30,848 nt of DNA from Microdochium bolleyi (GCA_001566295.1 KQ964307.1:1-30848); one strand, 5' to 3'; positions 19,027 through 30,031 are shown, counted from the stretch's first letter. Numbers and translations: made by a program. Notes: generated by a model not told the origin, from the sequence alone.

Positions 19027-19346
19027 GCCGATGGCTATGCGCCACTTACAAAGGGTCATCTGCTCAATGGTTACCAGCTGCTCCGCGCCATGCTCGGTAT
19101 CATCCCGGCCGAGTCTGTCGAGGCATGTGCGAAGACCCTAAAAGCAACCCTGGTCGCCATTGTCGATCTTTCGAACATCCGCCGAATTGGAAAGCTGGTC
19201 AGGATTGGGAGGACTTCGACACATTTCGGGAACACACTCTGCAGGACAGATATCGTGCTTGCAAAGAGGAAGCCAAAAAGGGCGGGGGATCCTCACATCA
19301 CTGCTCCAAGACCTGCGCACGAACCCCTGGAGGGAAACGTAGATAG
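19027..19346 (+). other. Coding-looking segment in two registers, unidentified
   Basis: Directly after an acceptor-like CATGCCTTAG, the frame reads ADGYAPLTKGHLLNGYQLLR and AMLGIIPAESVEACAKTL with good codon use. From about 19160 a second register becomes the more protein-like one (NWKAGQDWEDFDTFREHTLQ, then acidic and lysine-rich text). A single frameshift or unrecognised intron between them would explain this. The family is not recognised; it may be a decayed gene. Confidence 0.25.
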
Positions 19347-20569
19347 ATGAGTACGCAAAACGAAGGGTTCAGTCTTTCAAGGTCGAAGTACAAAAATGGG
19401 CACAAATCGCACCAGGAGTGCACTGGTCCGAGGAGGAGTCGCGCCGGCTTCGGCACGCGAATGAGCTCATGAACACAGGTCATGGCAACGACCGGCGACA
19501 CGGGACTCACGGACGTAGGTGTGGGACGGGCGGGTGTCCGCGAGAAGGCGGATGTCCGATGGGGCGATTAGACCGGCAAGATACTCCGTCAACAATGCAG
19601 CGCTATCCCTAGCCCCGGAGGTGTCCGAGCTCGTCAACGAGCGAAATGCGGCCGCAGAACTGCTGAGTGGAATGAGAAAAGGGGAATATTGTGTTTCAGC
19701 AAGAGTCAACTCCTTGTTTTCGACAATTTGCGAACGTACTGCATGGTCACTTAGCACCACCATTCACCGGCGAAGGAAACGGCCAAGGCCGGCGTGTGGC
19801 TTCGACATCTGCCTCACTTGCCATGAGAACCGCTCTTCGTTCCGCCAGCGGTCTTCTCAAATGGTTTCCACAGCCTACCTAGCGCCGGACTGCGCACTCA
19901 ACCGCTCGCCGGAGACCATCCGGGGACGAGCACGACTGGGCGCGCCAGTGATTCGCTCGAGGGATCACCTCGGCACACAATGTCCGTAACCGGCCCACTG
20001 GCTTCTCTTTCTTGGTTTCTTGTCCTATGCCGGCTTCCATCAGCGATGAATATGGATGCTTCCGGTCAAAGGCGACTTCTGGTCTTCTTTCCTCACTCCC
20101 ACTCCTTTCTCTGAGCTGGGATAGCTATCCATCGACTCCATCACCGTCTCACGATGGTTTCTGCAGTCTCTGGACCGGGGAATATTGCCGGTTGCCTCCG
20201 ATCAGACCATTGCAACCAGCATACTAACAAACACGGCTCCTCGTGAACTCAGGAGCCGACTGGACAGAGCGATCGCTACCACCTGGGACCACAAGCATGT
20301 GAGAAGGCTGCACAACAGACTTCCACCAACTCCCACACGTCCAACGAGCACGCAGATGCGCTTCAAATACGCGACCATGCAGAGTCATTGCGCACGGTGA
20401 CGTGTTCTGTGTGCCACGCGACGCAGTCTCTCGCATTAGTCGACGTAACCAGCATCGCCCTGTCCTGGTCGGAAGCTCGTCGTACGTGTGTCACGAGGGG
20501 AACCCCCCTCCACCCTCCCCCCTCTCCACCTCTATATCCAACCGCAAGATCGAAAGACTGACGTGGACA
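19347..20569. other. Intergenic stretch, no supported gene
   Basis: Overlapping open frames at 19519-19989 (plus) and 19467-19763 (minus) both have some protein-like text, but no motif, start context or splice signal lets me choose. No repeats were seen. Confidence 0.4.
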
Positions 20570-21154
20570 TCAATAGAAGCTATCAAGTGTGCACATACTT
20601 GCAGCCGGAATGAGTGCTCGGCGACAATTTGCGGCGGCTGCGGCAGAGTTGACTCGTTCAGAGAGTCCCGCAATGTCAAAGTCCACGCCAAAGTCCAGCA
20701 CATTTCTTGGGGCTGTCAGCGCGGCCTGGAGTTTGGTTTCTGGGTCCTTGCTTGCGGCTCCGATGCCATCTCTCCTGCGCCATTCTCGGACCGCGTGTCG
20801 AGATTTCGTGATAAGCTGTGTCGTCTCAGAGTACGAGCAAGAAAGTGTATCGCGCAGGTTCGAGTGAAGAGTGTTCTCCCCCATGGCGTTGGCTGTGGCC
20901 CACGGGGCGTAATGACCACGCCGAGTCGCGTAAGTGCAATCTTCTTCTCCTCCGTTCGGGTCCTGTACTTGCCAGGGACACACGGTAGAAACAATGTTTT
21001 CGTTTCCGCTAACGAGCCGGGATCCAAGAGTCCCGCAATACCACAAGGTCGGCAACTCGCCATCTTCGAGGCTCAGCTGCGGCTTCTTACAGTCCTGCTG
21101 ACGGTCTTGGTCACTGAGGGAAAGCCGGAGCTCAGGTCCAAGCGACGGCGGCAT
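20570..21154 (-). CDS. Hypothetical protein, unidentified
   Basis: A single open frame of about 194 residues from the Met at 21154 (context ACGATGC), opening MPPSLGPELRLSLSDQDRQQ and ending with an Ala-rich stretch. A TATAAAC-like word lies roughly 110 bp upstream on the minus strand, in an AT-richer flank. The frame stays open another 55 codons upstream, but the first part is Leu/Thr-rich and less convincing. Codon use is moderate. A second minus-strand register (20716-21063) is also open, so an intron may be missed. No domain was recognised and it could be a chance frame. Confidence 0.35.
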   Translation of the reverse strand: MPPSLGPELRLSLSDQDRQQDCKKPQLSLEDGELPTLWYCGTLGSRLVSGNENIVSTVCPWQVQDPNGGEEDCTYATRRGHYAPWATANAMGENTLHSNLRDTLSCSYSETTQLITKSRHAVREWRRRDGIGAASKDPETKLQAALTAPRNVLDFGVDFDIAGLSERVNSAAAAANCRRALIPAASMCTLDSFY

Positions 21155-21319
21155 CGTCGATGAGTTGGTGAGTTGCGCTGTGTTGCTGAGAGGTAGCACT
21201 AGCCTCGTTATAGGCGTTGCAACGAGAAGGTATGGAGTGTAATCATATGCCAAACTATGTTTATAGTCTCGATTTGTGTCGCGTCGAACCGCAAGTGACT
21301 TAGGAAACAGCTTTTGCAA

Positions 21320-21640
21320 AGCTTTGGTGCTGAATTACTATCTAGGAGACCGTCATTACCCGTATTGGCCGCGTAGAGACCCCTTACCGCGGTCATGTCT
21401 GGGCTCTCGTGTCCACTGAACACTATGCGAACTTAGGATAAGAACGGTATATTCTACGTTATTCAGCAATTAACTTATCCAGCCTTGAAAAATATTCCAG
21501 TAGTGCAGTGAGTCTTCCTCCCTCCTCTTGATGGTTAACACCACGAACTTGACTTGAGAGCGCGGATCGATGGGTCAGGCTGGGCACGAGCTCAAGTCCA
21601 GGCTCCTGGAGGAGTTACACCGATCGTATTTTCTTTGGCC
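21320..21640. other. AT-richer spacer, no supported gene
   Basis: By eye this stretch is richer in A and T than its neighbours, especially 21420-21500. No gene is seen. Confidence 0.4.
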
Positions 21641-21649
21641 ACAACGTGC

Positions 21650-22073
21650 AATGAACTCAAGATGTCAGGGGTCCCCGGCGCAGCAGGTCACGACATCGTC
21701 AACTTCCTATATAAGGGATCGTACGAAGCTCCTGCCTTATCGAATGAAGAGCTTCTCACGAAAGACGGCGGTGCTGAATACTGCGCTGCAATTTCGATGT
21801 TCATGTCATAGCGAAGAAGTACGACATGGGTAGCCTGGCAATGAGGAATACATAGAGAGCTGTACTGATCAACTTGAGCCGGCCAAGGCTCTGGTTGCTA
21901 TGAGAAAGCCTGTACACTGCCGGACGCAAGGCACGAGTGGCTGCGGGATCATACCAAGACACTGCTCAGTGTCACGTACACTACTGCCGAAGCCTTCCTT
22001 GCATCCACCATGTCAATCACAGAAATGATGTTGCCATACCGTCATTTCATTGACCATAGAGAGAAAGATTGAG
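21650..22073 (+). pseudogene. Decayed BTB/POZ-domain gene
   Basis: GHDIVNFLYKGSYEAP matches the strand/helix found in fungal BTB/POZ proteins (hDFLYTGdY pattern). About 30 residues later, in another register, VHVIAKKYDMGSLAMRNT matches the following BTB helix (VYvLAdKYdi.sL). A third piece, LPDARHEWLRDHTKTLLSV to HFIDHREKD and a stop at about 22073, fits the usual C-terminal part. Frameshifts and stops separate the pieces, and the N-terminal half of the domain is not recognisable. The register changes are seen directly; the BTB match is from knowledge of the family pattern. BTB proteins act in dimerisation or as CUL3 adaptors, but this copy should be non-functional. Confidence 0.55.
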
Positions 22074-22797
22074 GAACAGAAAGAGCGAGAAGCTGCGAGT
22101 GAAGTAGATACAACTACACGAGGAAAACAGCAGGCATTGTGTACTGAGATTTAATTGTTAGGACTGAAAACGATAAGGCGAGGTGGAAGGACTTTCATCT
22201 AAGGAGGGTCGCAGGAGAGGAACGGGCCTGGCGGATGGTGGACAAGGAAGAGCCAAGGACGAAGGGCACACTCGCAGGTCGTCGTGAGAGCGGTGAGAGC
22301 AAATTTAAGTGTCTCCAGAGCAATCGACTAGGCATCTGCGCTTGTATTATCCTCATCCTGCGTGCCGTGGCCGTCGCCTTCTGGACCTGCAGAGGGGCGG
22401 AGAAACACAGGGACTCGGCCCCGCACGGGGACTCCCCCACGTGTGCTCCGTTCCGCCCCGCATTCTCCAACCTGCCCCTCATTTCCCCGCGCCAGAGTTA
22501 CCGAGCCGAACCGGCCCTCGATTTCATCTTGGACGGCATGCGCTCAGGTTCGTTTCTTCGGCGCCTTGGATAAGGCCTGGCGTGGCTCAAGGCGATGTTA
22601 GTGTATGGCTGTATACTCTGGGGTTAATACCAGGGTTGGCCTGAGTCCCAGTGCCTGCGGATAAAAGACCAGCCAGCCCTCTGGTCGACCGACTGCTGGA
22701 CGTCACCCAGTTAAAAGCCAGGACTACTTCCATTACCTATCTGAACTTCTTGACTCGGACACACAATCTCAAATAAGACTATCCGGTCTTGTCCACC
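22074..22797. promoter_or_regulatory. Upstream region of the PhyH gene
   Basis: This 724-bp gene-free stretch contains a TATA-like GGATAAAAG at 22659-22667, about 135 bp before the start, and a pyrimidine/adenine-rich leader ending GTCCACCATGG. No further element could be assigned with confidence. Confidence 0.45.
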
Positions 22798-23943
22798 ATG
22801 GTCGCCAACTCAGATTCCGCGAAGGCAACCTACGCCGCACTGGCTGCGCCAGCCACCACTCCCGCCAAGACAGCGCAGCCTCTCGAGGCCAAGCCTTCTG
22901 GTCCCAACCGACTCTTTACCCATCCCGATCAGTCATTCGGTGACTGGAGAGATGACCTCCTCCGTGATGGCTACGTGGTAGTCAAAGGTGCGGTGCCCCG
23001 CGAGAGGGCGGACCAATACGCCGATCAGATGTACAGCTGGCTCGAGAATTTGTAAGCCCTGTCACTTCACCTTGCTCTTGCCATTTCCCTTTCCCTGCTG
23101 ACTTCAAGAACCAGCCGTGGAGGGATGGGTTACAAGCGTAACGACCCTTCAACCATTAAGCACGAAAATCTACCCATCATCAATGAGAAGGGCATGGTCA
23201 ACGGCTACGGCATCTCGCACGAAGACTTCACCTGGGCGGTCCGACAAGAGCCCGGCGTTGTTGATGCCTTCCAGAAGGTGTACGACACGGAGCACCTCAT
23301 CGTTTCGTTTGACATTGTCAACATGGCGTTCCCCAACCGCACCGACATGGCTAGCAACAACCCCTGGCCTCATCAGGACCAGAACCGCACCAAGCCTGGC
23401 TTCCGTTGCATGCAGGGCATCGTCAATATCCTCCCCAACGGCCCAGAAGACGGCGGCCTTATCGCCTGCAAGGGCGCGCATCTGCTGAGCACCCAGTTCC
23501 ACGAGGACTTTGAGGACGAGCCCAACCGCATCTGGGCCTGGACGCCCGAATGGTACGGCTTTACGGCAGAGGGCATGGAGTGGTTGAAGAACAAGGGCTG
23601 CGAGTGGGTCAAGATATGTGCCGAGCCTGGCGACCTGATCCTGTGGGATAGCCGGACGCCGCACTACAACCTCACTCCAAAGGGAACCAACCCGCGCTTC
23701 TGTTTCTATACTTGCTATATGCCCGCGGCCGAGGCGACCCAGGAGGACCTTATCCGGAAGAAGGGTGCGTTTGAGACCCTGCAGAGCACCACCCATTGGC
23801 CCAACGCGCTGCACGTGGGCGGCGGACTCCCGGTGCTCCGTAATGGGGAGCCAGATCCGTACAACATCAACCAGCCCCGACAGCGGCCTGAACTGAACGA
23901 GACGGGCTTCAAACTGACAGGAATTCCGTACATCAAGGCTTAG
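22798..23943 (+). CDS. PhyH-family Fe(II)/2-oxoglutarate dioxygenase
   Basis: Two exons (22798-23051, 23109-23943) with a 57-bp intron (GTAAGC...TTCAAG, phase 2) give 362 residues. The start has a near-ideal context (CCACCATGG). The first 40 residues are Ala/Thr/Pro-rich and probably flexible. The iron ligands of the phytanoyl-CoA dioxygenase family are visible: WPHQDQN gives His about 173 and Asp about 175, and SRTPHYN gives the distal His about 270. An Arg about 281 in TNPRFCFYTCYMP is the likely 2-oxoglutarate anchor. All are intact, so it should hydroxylate or otherwise oxidise a small molecule using O2 and 2-oxoglutarate; the substrate is unknown. It lies next to a Zn2Cys6 regulator and an MFS transporter, which suggests a pathway gene. 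It has no signal peptide and is probably cytosolic or peroxisomal, but its PYIKA end is not a typical PTS1. Confidence 0.88.
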
Positions 23944-24303
23944 TGGCTCACAATAGCCAGATTGCTTAACATAGCTTTGATAGTTTTCCATGCCAAACAT
24001 GAAATGGGAGAGACGTGGAAAATACATGTGTTGACAATTCGAGACTGTCAAGATCGTGGCGAACTGCGGTGCAGTGTCATCATGCTGTCGATGGTTATGC
24101 CGCTCCAAGGTGCTTGCGGCGTTCAGAGGCCTTATCTTGCGATTTTGTCTGGAGAAACGACTACTGGAACGAGGAATGGTGTCCTCAGAAATCCTGCGAC
24201 AAGGTTGAAAGACTGACAAAGCAACATCACCAGTGCCAATGCACAACAGAGTCGACGAGTCCACGTGTCCTCGTTGACGATCAATGGCATACTCCATGTC
24301 GGA
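23944..24303. other. Convergent intergenic spacer
   Basis: About 360 bp between the stops of the PhyH gene (plus) and the regulator (minus). It should hold both 3' ends. No other feature was seen. Confidence 0.5.
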
Positions 24304-26738
24304 TCACTGGTATAAATACTTTGAGAAGTCGGCCCAGTCGCACCCGATCTCATCCGGCAGCCCTGGTAACCACGTCAGCTCCAGGTCATCTTGCTGTAGA
24401 GAACCTCCGCCCGTCACATCCGTCACTGGCGACAGATATGTCCCTCCACCCGTGCCACCGCTGCTCGAATCGGGTCTGAAATCCCCTCCCACAGATGCCT
24501 GCAGTCCCAGAGTAATGGGACTGGCATCATTGTGGCTTGCAGTACCAAAAGGGGAGTGCTGAGGGTAATACTCGCTGGAAGGCGTCGCCGCGCTGTTTGC
24601 TGCAGACTGAGAAGCTGACGAATGGTCGAATGAAAGGCGATCATAGGGTGGTGGTGGCCCGTCTCCATTCTTCCGGAGCCTGGCTGTGCTTGGGTTCGCC
24701 GATATCGCCGACGCAGCCAGGACCTGCTTGACGAATGTCTGCACCTTGTCCAGCAAGCCTGCAGCGTCGTCGTAGCTCTCGCCGGGTTTGATCTCGGCTA
24801 GCACGAAGTGCGCAGCGTCTTGCATAAGCTAGGCCGAGTGATTTATCTTGTCAGTGCGCAGTAGCGAATATTGCGAAGAGCTCGTCGACATACCTCGTAA
24901 TCTGACTTGACTGCCCGTGCGGTCGGTTTCCTGATCGAGTGAACGGCAAGAATGAGCAGGGCATGCAGGGAAGCCGCGTATGCGGGCAAGAGCGGTGTTT
25001 GGCCATGCTCCTCGAGTTCAGTGAGCAGGCGAATGATGCGGCGCGCGGAGTTTGCCACGATCGACTGTCCGTTACGCATGACCGCCCACCAGGGTTCGTC
25101 CGCGACGAAGGCGATGGTTTCGCGCAGAGAGGTCGAGCTGAGCAGAAGGCTATTGCGTGTCATGGTGATGACGCTACAAATCCCGGCATTGTCAGTTTTG
25201 TCAAGAGTTCAGCACGAAGGTGGGATGGAAAAGCAACAAACTGACGCAAGATTGTACTGGATGGCAATGAATGCGGCCACGACAAAGTTGTCCGCGTTAC
25301 ACAAGAGATCCGAAGTCGGTCCGAGGTTCTTCGGTACTGTCTCTGACCAGGCCATGAGCATCATGGTGCACTCACCGATGGTGCGTACCTTTTCGTCTAT
25401 AGCTGACTCTGGAATCTCGCTCTGTGGGCGGTCCTCCTTGGCGCGTATCTGCACGCACTTTTTGTTCACCTCGCTCAGCAGCATGCTCAGCTGGAGCACT
25501 GTCTTTGATACCTCGTGGGATGGGCCGTCACGGGTCAGTGTGACGGGGGAGTCGCACTCATCCTCCTCGATCGACGAAGCCCGCCCGAGCTCGAATGAAA
25601 GGAGCTTCTCGAAGCAGTAGATGGCGAGCCAAACGCGCTGACGGCACTCTTTACTTCCCAGCAGACCAGATCTTCCGGACGGGCTTGCGGCACCGGAGCG
25701 ATGAAGACTTGCAGACCGGGCGACTGAAACGCAGAGATCAAGTATGGCAGTTGCCGACGATATGTCGTCTGTGTATCGCAGGCAGAGAGACAGCAGGAAG
25801 AGAGCCTGGATGGCCTCGAGCGAGCCCGGCCCAATGAGCTGGCCCAGGCACTGTCTAGCCAGCGCCAAGCAGTCTGTGAGGAAGCGATGCCATGTGCTGA
25901 CAGGGCCCAAGCTGAGAGCCCCTGCGGCGATGATGAGGTATGCTCGGAGCAGGGAAAAAACGCCCTGCGACTGGCTGTAGACGGCGGGGCCGCACGAAGA
26001 GAGAAGCTCCACGTCGTGGCGCGCCTGATCGGGGTCCACGATGGGGAAAATGACATTGAGATCGCGCAGGTATCGGTCAAGCAACCGCTTGCACGCGTCT
26101 GGTGTGGGCGTCGAGTGCAGCATCGTGGTCAAGGGCAGGGCTGTGGTCAGCTCGGCTGGCTTGGTCCGAGTGGTCCGAAAGCGGCGGCGATAACCAAGGC
26201 GGTACGCAGCAAGATCGAGCCACTCGGTGAGCATGTCGAAGCTGCTGACGTTGTTGACGCTGAGGCGCAGAGGCAGGGCCCCAGTCCACTTGGGGCCCGT
26301 GCCGCTATCGTCCGGGTTCTTCTCGTCGCCAGCCCGCGCTGTATCTTGCTGCGGCGGCTGCCGCAAGACATGGGAAGGGCGCATCGACGGCGGCAGCGGA
26401 CGCGGCGACTTGGTCGTCACCACATGGGCGACGACATTGTGGTGGCCGCTGGACGGGATCGGGGAAGCGCTGGCCCCCCCGGGCTGGCCCGCCTCCCGCC
26501 GCTCGACCAGGCGATCGGGCTTGCGGAGATCGCGGGTGACGCACGGGACGCCGGCATCGGTGCAGGCCCGGCAGGCTGGCTTGCCCTCGTCACAGCGCGT
26601 CTTGCGGCTGCGACAGTAGTTGCAGGCAAAGTTGAGGCGCCGACGCTTGGCCCGGGGCGGCACGGCCTCGCTGCCCTCTGATGCGGGGCTGAGGCCACCG
26701 CTGTCTGCAATGCTGTCGCGGCGGCCCTGATGCGACAT
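24304..26738 (-). CDS. Zn2Cys6 (GAL4-type) transcription factor
   Basis: Three exons (26738-25246, 25173-24894, 24828-24304; introns 72 and 65 bp) give 765 residues. Cysteines at 39, 42, 49, 56, 59 and 66 form the C-x2-C-x6-C-x6-C-x2-C-x6-C binuclear zinc cluster (ACNYCRSRKTRC...), preceded by the basic KRRR, a likely nuclear signal. The central part from about 214 (ACKRLLDRYLRDLNVIFPIV) to about 480 fits the fungal-specific transcription factor middle-homology region. The tail is Ser/Gly/Pro-rich and acidic (DDLELTWLPGLPDEIG, ADFSKYLYQ), like an activation domain. An in-frame Met 59 codons upstream is less likely, since the TATA-like box lies only about 140 bp before 26738. Divergent from the MFS gene, it is a good candidate to control the neighbouring PhyH and MFS genes. 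Confidence 0.9.
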
Positions 26739-26845
26739 TGGAGGCCGAAGCGTGTGCTTGGGCTGTGCGTGGTGCTCGGTGTGTAGGCCGGGACGCAGCA
26801 GGGTCCTGTCTGGGACGTGCCGAGGGCTCGGTAACTCAGCCCAGA

Positions 26846-26865
26846 GCGAAGCGAAGCGAAGCGAG
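26846..26865. repeat. GCGAA pentamer repeat, nearly four copies
   Basis: GCGAA occurs three times from 26846, followed by GCGAG, within the leader or promoter of the regulator. Confidence 0.8.
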
Positions 26866-26953
26866 GCGGGCCTGGATGTATTATACACGCGCGCGCAAGC
26901 GAGCCTCCTCCACATTCCGCGCCGTCTCCTCCACAGCCCACAGCCTGGGGTTA

Positions 26954-26965
26954 CCGGGGCCCCGG
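26954..26965. promoter_or_regulatory. CCGGGGCCCCGG palindrome, possible Zn2Cys6 operator
   Basis: A perfect 12-bp palindrome that can be read as the everted repeat CCG-N6-CGG, the kind of paired CGG site bound by Zn2Cys6 dimers. It sits about 215 bp from the regulator start and 325 bp from the transporter start. Binding is inferred only. Confidence 0.35.
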
Positions 26966-27094
26966 GCCATCGGCAACTTTTGGAGGTTCAGCCCCGCGCT
27001 CTGCCGGTCCAGGAGCAACGCGGCATCGCGGGAATGTGACTCCACGAGTCGCACCGCGACGCCTTCCCCACGGGGCCCCCAAGCTGGGCCCAAG

Positions 27095-27118
27095 CTGGGG
27101 ACCTGGGGACCTGGGGAT
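27095..27118. repeat. CTGGGGAC octamer repeat, three copies
   Basis: CTGGGGAC occurs twice, followed by CTGGGGAT, head to tail in the transporter-proximal part of the divergent promoter. Confidence 0.85.
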
Positions 27119-27291
27119 CCTGGCGAGGAAGAAAGCTGAACATTGTCAAGGTCTATATCTGTGGGCTTCTCGCTCCATATGCTTGTGCATGCTCGTGCAC
27201 CTCCACCCTTCACGGCTGCATCTCCGCCGCAGATACAGCAGTGCCAGCGCGCAGCAACCATCTCTTTTTTTCTCTCCCGTCACCTCCAACT

Positions 27292-29002
27292 ATGGACAAG
27301 GCCGAGAACATCCACGTTGAGCAGAGCTTGGCATCTCACGATGTCGAGTCTCAGGACAGCGGCATGGGCAGGACCCAGACAACGGGCACCACTCGCCTCT
27401 ACAAGGACGACGATGTTATCCTAATCCCAACCCCAACCATGGACACTCGCGGTAGGTTTCCACCGGCTGGCTCTCGAGACCATAGGCATCGTGATACTAA
27501 CAAACCATGGTCTCTCCACTGCAGACCCGCTGAACTATGCTCCTTGGAAGAAGTGGGCCATTCTCATCCTCGTCTCGGCTTACAGTTCGACGGCGGTTAT
27601 CCTCAGCTCCGGCATGGGCGCCTTCATCACCGTCATCAAGGCCAGCTATCCTGGCCAGGAGCTCGAGACCAACGATCTCATGACCTACCCAACCCTCTTC
27701 ATGGGCATTGGCAACCTCATCTCAATGCCCCTTGCCCTCGCCATGGGCCGCCGCCCCGTTTTCCTCGCCTCACTCATCATCCTTACTTTCGCTGGTCTCT
27801 GGTGTGCCGTCTCGACCAGCCTCACTAGCCATATTGCTGGCCGCAACATCATGTCTCTTGCCGCGGGCCAGAGCGAGGCTCTCTCACCCATGATGATCCA
27901 GGAGATGTTCTTCCTCCATGAGCGCTCCCGGAAGCTCACCTGGTTTATATTTATCCAAAATGTCACTGTCGGCGCCTTCTTCATTTCCACGCAGTTTCTC
28001 GTAAGCGAGTACGGCTGGCGCTGGTGGTACGGGCTCTTCACAATTATCAACGGCGTCGCCATCGTCCTCGCATTCCTCTTCTGCGCCGAGACAGCATACG
28101 ACCGCCCCGACTCGGAGACAGTAGGCGAAGCCTCTACGTTCGAGCAGCAGTCTGCCTCCAAGATTGGCATTGAAAACCCCAATGCCACAACCGAGTCCGA
28201 GCATAAGGCGCGCCTGCGGACGATAGCCGGCCGCAAGTGGACCGATGGCCTCGGGCTTATGAAGCAGAACCCTGACTTCAAGCTTATCCTGCCTTTCTAC
28301 TGGCGTACGCTGCAAGGCCTGCTCATCTGGCCTATTACCTGGGTTTTCCTCCTTAACGGCGCGTTCCTGGGCCTCTACGTCTTCCACGCCTCGACTTTCG
28401 CCCCCGTCCTCGTCATGCCTCCGTATCTCTTCTCGTTCGTCAACCTTGCCTTCGTCCAGGGCGCCCAGATTCTTGTCTGCCTCATATTCCTGCCCGCGAT
28501 CGGCTACGGTGGTGATTGGCTCATCAAGACACTCGTCAAGCGTAACAATAATCTCTTCAAGCCGGAGTTTCGCCTGTTCCTCATGGCCATCCCGGCCGTC
28601 GTGGGCGTCATCTGTGCCGTGCTCTACGGCCAGGCCGCAAGCGCAAGAGACACGAGCGTCTGGAACTGGGCCACCATCGCCGTGTCGTACAACGGAGGGT
28701 TCTTCGCATTCCTGGGCGCTAATATCGTCGGCATCACTTACACTGTCGACGCGTTCCCGACACGTGCTGGCCCACTACTTGTGCTCATCTGTGCGGGTCG
28801 CGGTATCGTGTCGTTTGGCCTGAGCTACGCCACGCTCCCCGCAGTCGCGGCCATGGGGTACAACGGCATCATGAATGTCTTTGCCATCATCTGTGGCGTG
28901 TTCTCCCTTGGCGCGATACCAGTCTACATCTTCGGTCCCCGTGCGCGCGTCTGGGCAAACAAGAAGTTCAAGATCACAGAGACTGCAAACAGCGAAAAAT
29001 AG
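27292..29002 (+). CDS. MFS transporter, DHA1-like (12 membrane spans)
   Basis: Two exons (27292-27451, 27525-29002) flank a 73-bp intron with a perfect TACTAAC branch word and phase 1, giving 545 residues. The first 60 residues are hydrophilic and cytosolic. DPLNYAPWKKWAILILVSAY, at the junction, is the usual entry of DHA1-type drug/proton antiporters and related carriers. About twelve hydrophobic spans follow, split by a charged central loop (from SETVGEASTF to GRKWTDGLG). LALAMGRRPVFLAS is a motif-A-like loop. It should move a small molecule across the plasma membrane, in or out. The divergent neighbour is a Zn2Cys6 regulator and the PhyH gene is nearby, so it may carry the substrate or product of that pathway. 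The substrate cannot be read from sequence. Confidence 0.9.
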
Positions 29003-29836
29003 GCTGGGGAACGTTTGACATGTACTAGGAGTTCAGGTCTCTTGGGATAGGGCGTGGCAGTAGTGTATCTTGGAGACCAGAAGGCCGGGACAGTCTGTCG
29101 TCACATCTTGTTCTGCACGCTGATATTTTCAAATAACTAAACAATGTTCTTATCACACTTGCCTGGTACCAACATTGAAGTCGCGTAGCTGTAAATCATT
29201 GTGGTCGTGCTTAAGTTCGCTCATTCGAATAATGATTTGGGCCACTTGGCTGGAGCTTCCATGGCACTTACGTTTGGGAAAAGAGACCCGCGCCAGCATT
29301 TCAGGGAAGACAAGACTGCAACTTAGGCATAAGGCAATCGGATGACTCGTTCGGCACAATTTGGGCGGTTGGGCGCTGCCGCGGGGCTCATGGAAATGCG
29401 CATGTGGGGAGGGAGATCGGGCGCCTGTGTGCTTGCCCAGACTTTGGCTGGAACTGTCCGGCGCATGAAACTCCACAGGGCATGACTGCGAGGTCTCTAG
29501 TCGCGGGAAAGCCCCGAGATGCAGCTGGCGCCGTCGCGAGTCTGGGGCGATGCTATGCCAGAGGGGGAGTTGCCGATGACCTCCGGATGCCGAACCAGGT
29601 CGTCTTCGCGGTCCCTCCAACTCGGCAACTATCTTCTCTACCTTCCCCGCTCCTCCACTTTCCCCGACTCTATCTTCGGGGCACGGATCCCCGCCATCCC
29701 CCGGTCTCTCGCCACATCAATAGCACGTTGCGTCTGCAGCACATTGCGGGGAACATATTCACGACAAACACTCTCTCCTCTAATCCGCCATGAAATCGCC
29801 TTCCAAGCTCAGCAGTCCCGACATAGTCACTCTGCC
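29003..29836. other. Spacer before the monooxygenase fragment
   Basis: 834 bp with no supported gene. The first part is the MFS 3' flank. The last 150 bp before 29837 are rich in C and T (cttctctaccttccccgctc), like fungal core-promoter or leader DNA, so the promoter of the broken monooxygenase may survive. Confidence 0.45.
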
Positions 29837-30031
29837 ATGGCGAATTGCGACATCGACATTGCCGTCAACGGCGGGGGCCCGGCCGGCATGGCCACGGCCC
29901 TCGCGGCCATCAAGGCTGGCCTTACGGCACGCATATACAAGCGCTTCTCATATGCCCGGCCGGCCGGCAACATCCTTACTCTTTGGCCGCGGCCGCTCCA
30001 ACCAAGGCCGCGCGGTCGACGACAACAATGA
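29837..30031 (+). pseudogene. 5' fragment of an FAD-dependent monooxygenase
   Basis: From ATG 29837 the frame reads DIDIAVNGGGPAGMATALAA, the dinucleotide-binding GxGxxG loop of UbiH/PHBH-type flavin monooxygenases, then GNILTLWP, which in the family leads into a further conserved block. Homology ends after about 50 residues: the frame turns to Pro/Arg and stops at 30031. The normal length is about 400-550 residues, so only the first tenth is present. Pieces after 30031 in other registers (VDDNNEVDAEQ at about 30020-30050, FLTQDLMRELDVKRVDF at about 30120-30170) may be further scrambled remains. No functional enzyme is possible from this copy. The AVNGGG in place of the more common VVGGG is a small oddity. 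Confidence 0.7.

Larger units (their letters stand above)
26739..27291. promoter_or_regulatory. Divergent promoter between the regulator and the MFS transporter
   Basis: A 553-bp spacer between two divergent starts. TATA-like boxes lie at 26878-26886 (GTATAATAC, minus, serving the regulator) and near 27154 (CTATATCT, plus, serving the transporter), each about 140 bp from its ATG. A GCGAA pentamer repeat (26846-26865), a CTGGGGAC octamer repeat (27095-27118) and a 12-bp palindrome with a CCG-N6-CGG core (26954-26965) lie between them. Confidence 0.6.

Noticed and set aside
20402..21163. A 253-residue plus-strand frame
   Set aside because: The minus-strand frame over the same bases looks more protein-like; the plus frame has no motif.
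23170..24297. A 375-residue open frame on the minus strand opposite the PhyH gene
   Set aside because: It is antisense to a gene with clear motifs and an intron; its text is a codon shadow with no family signature.
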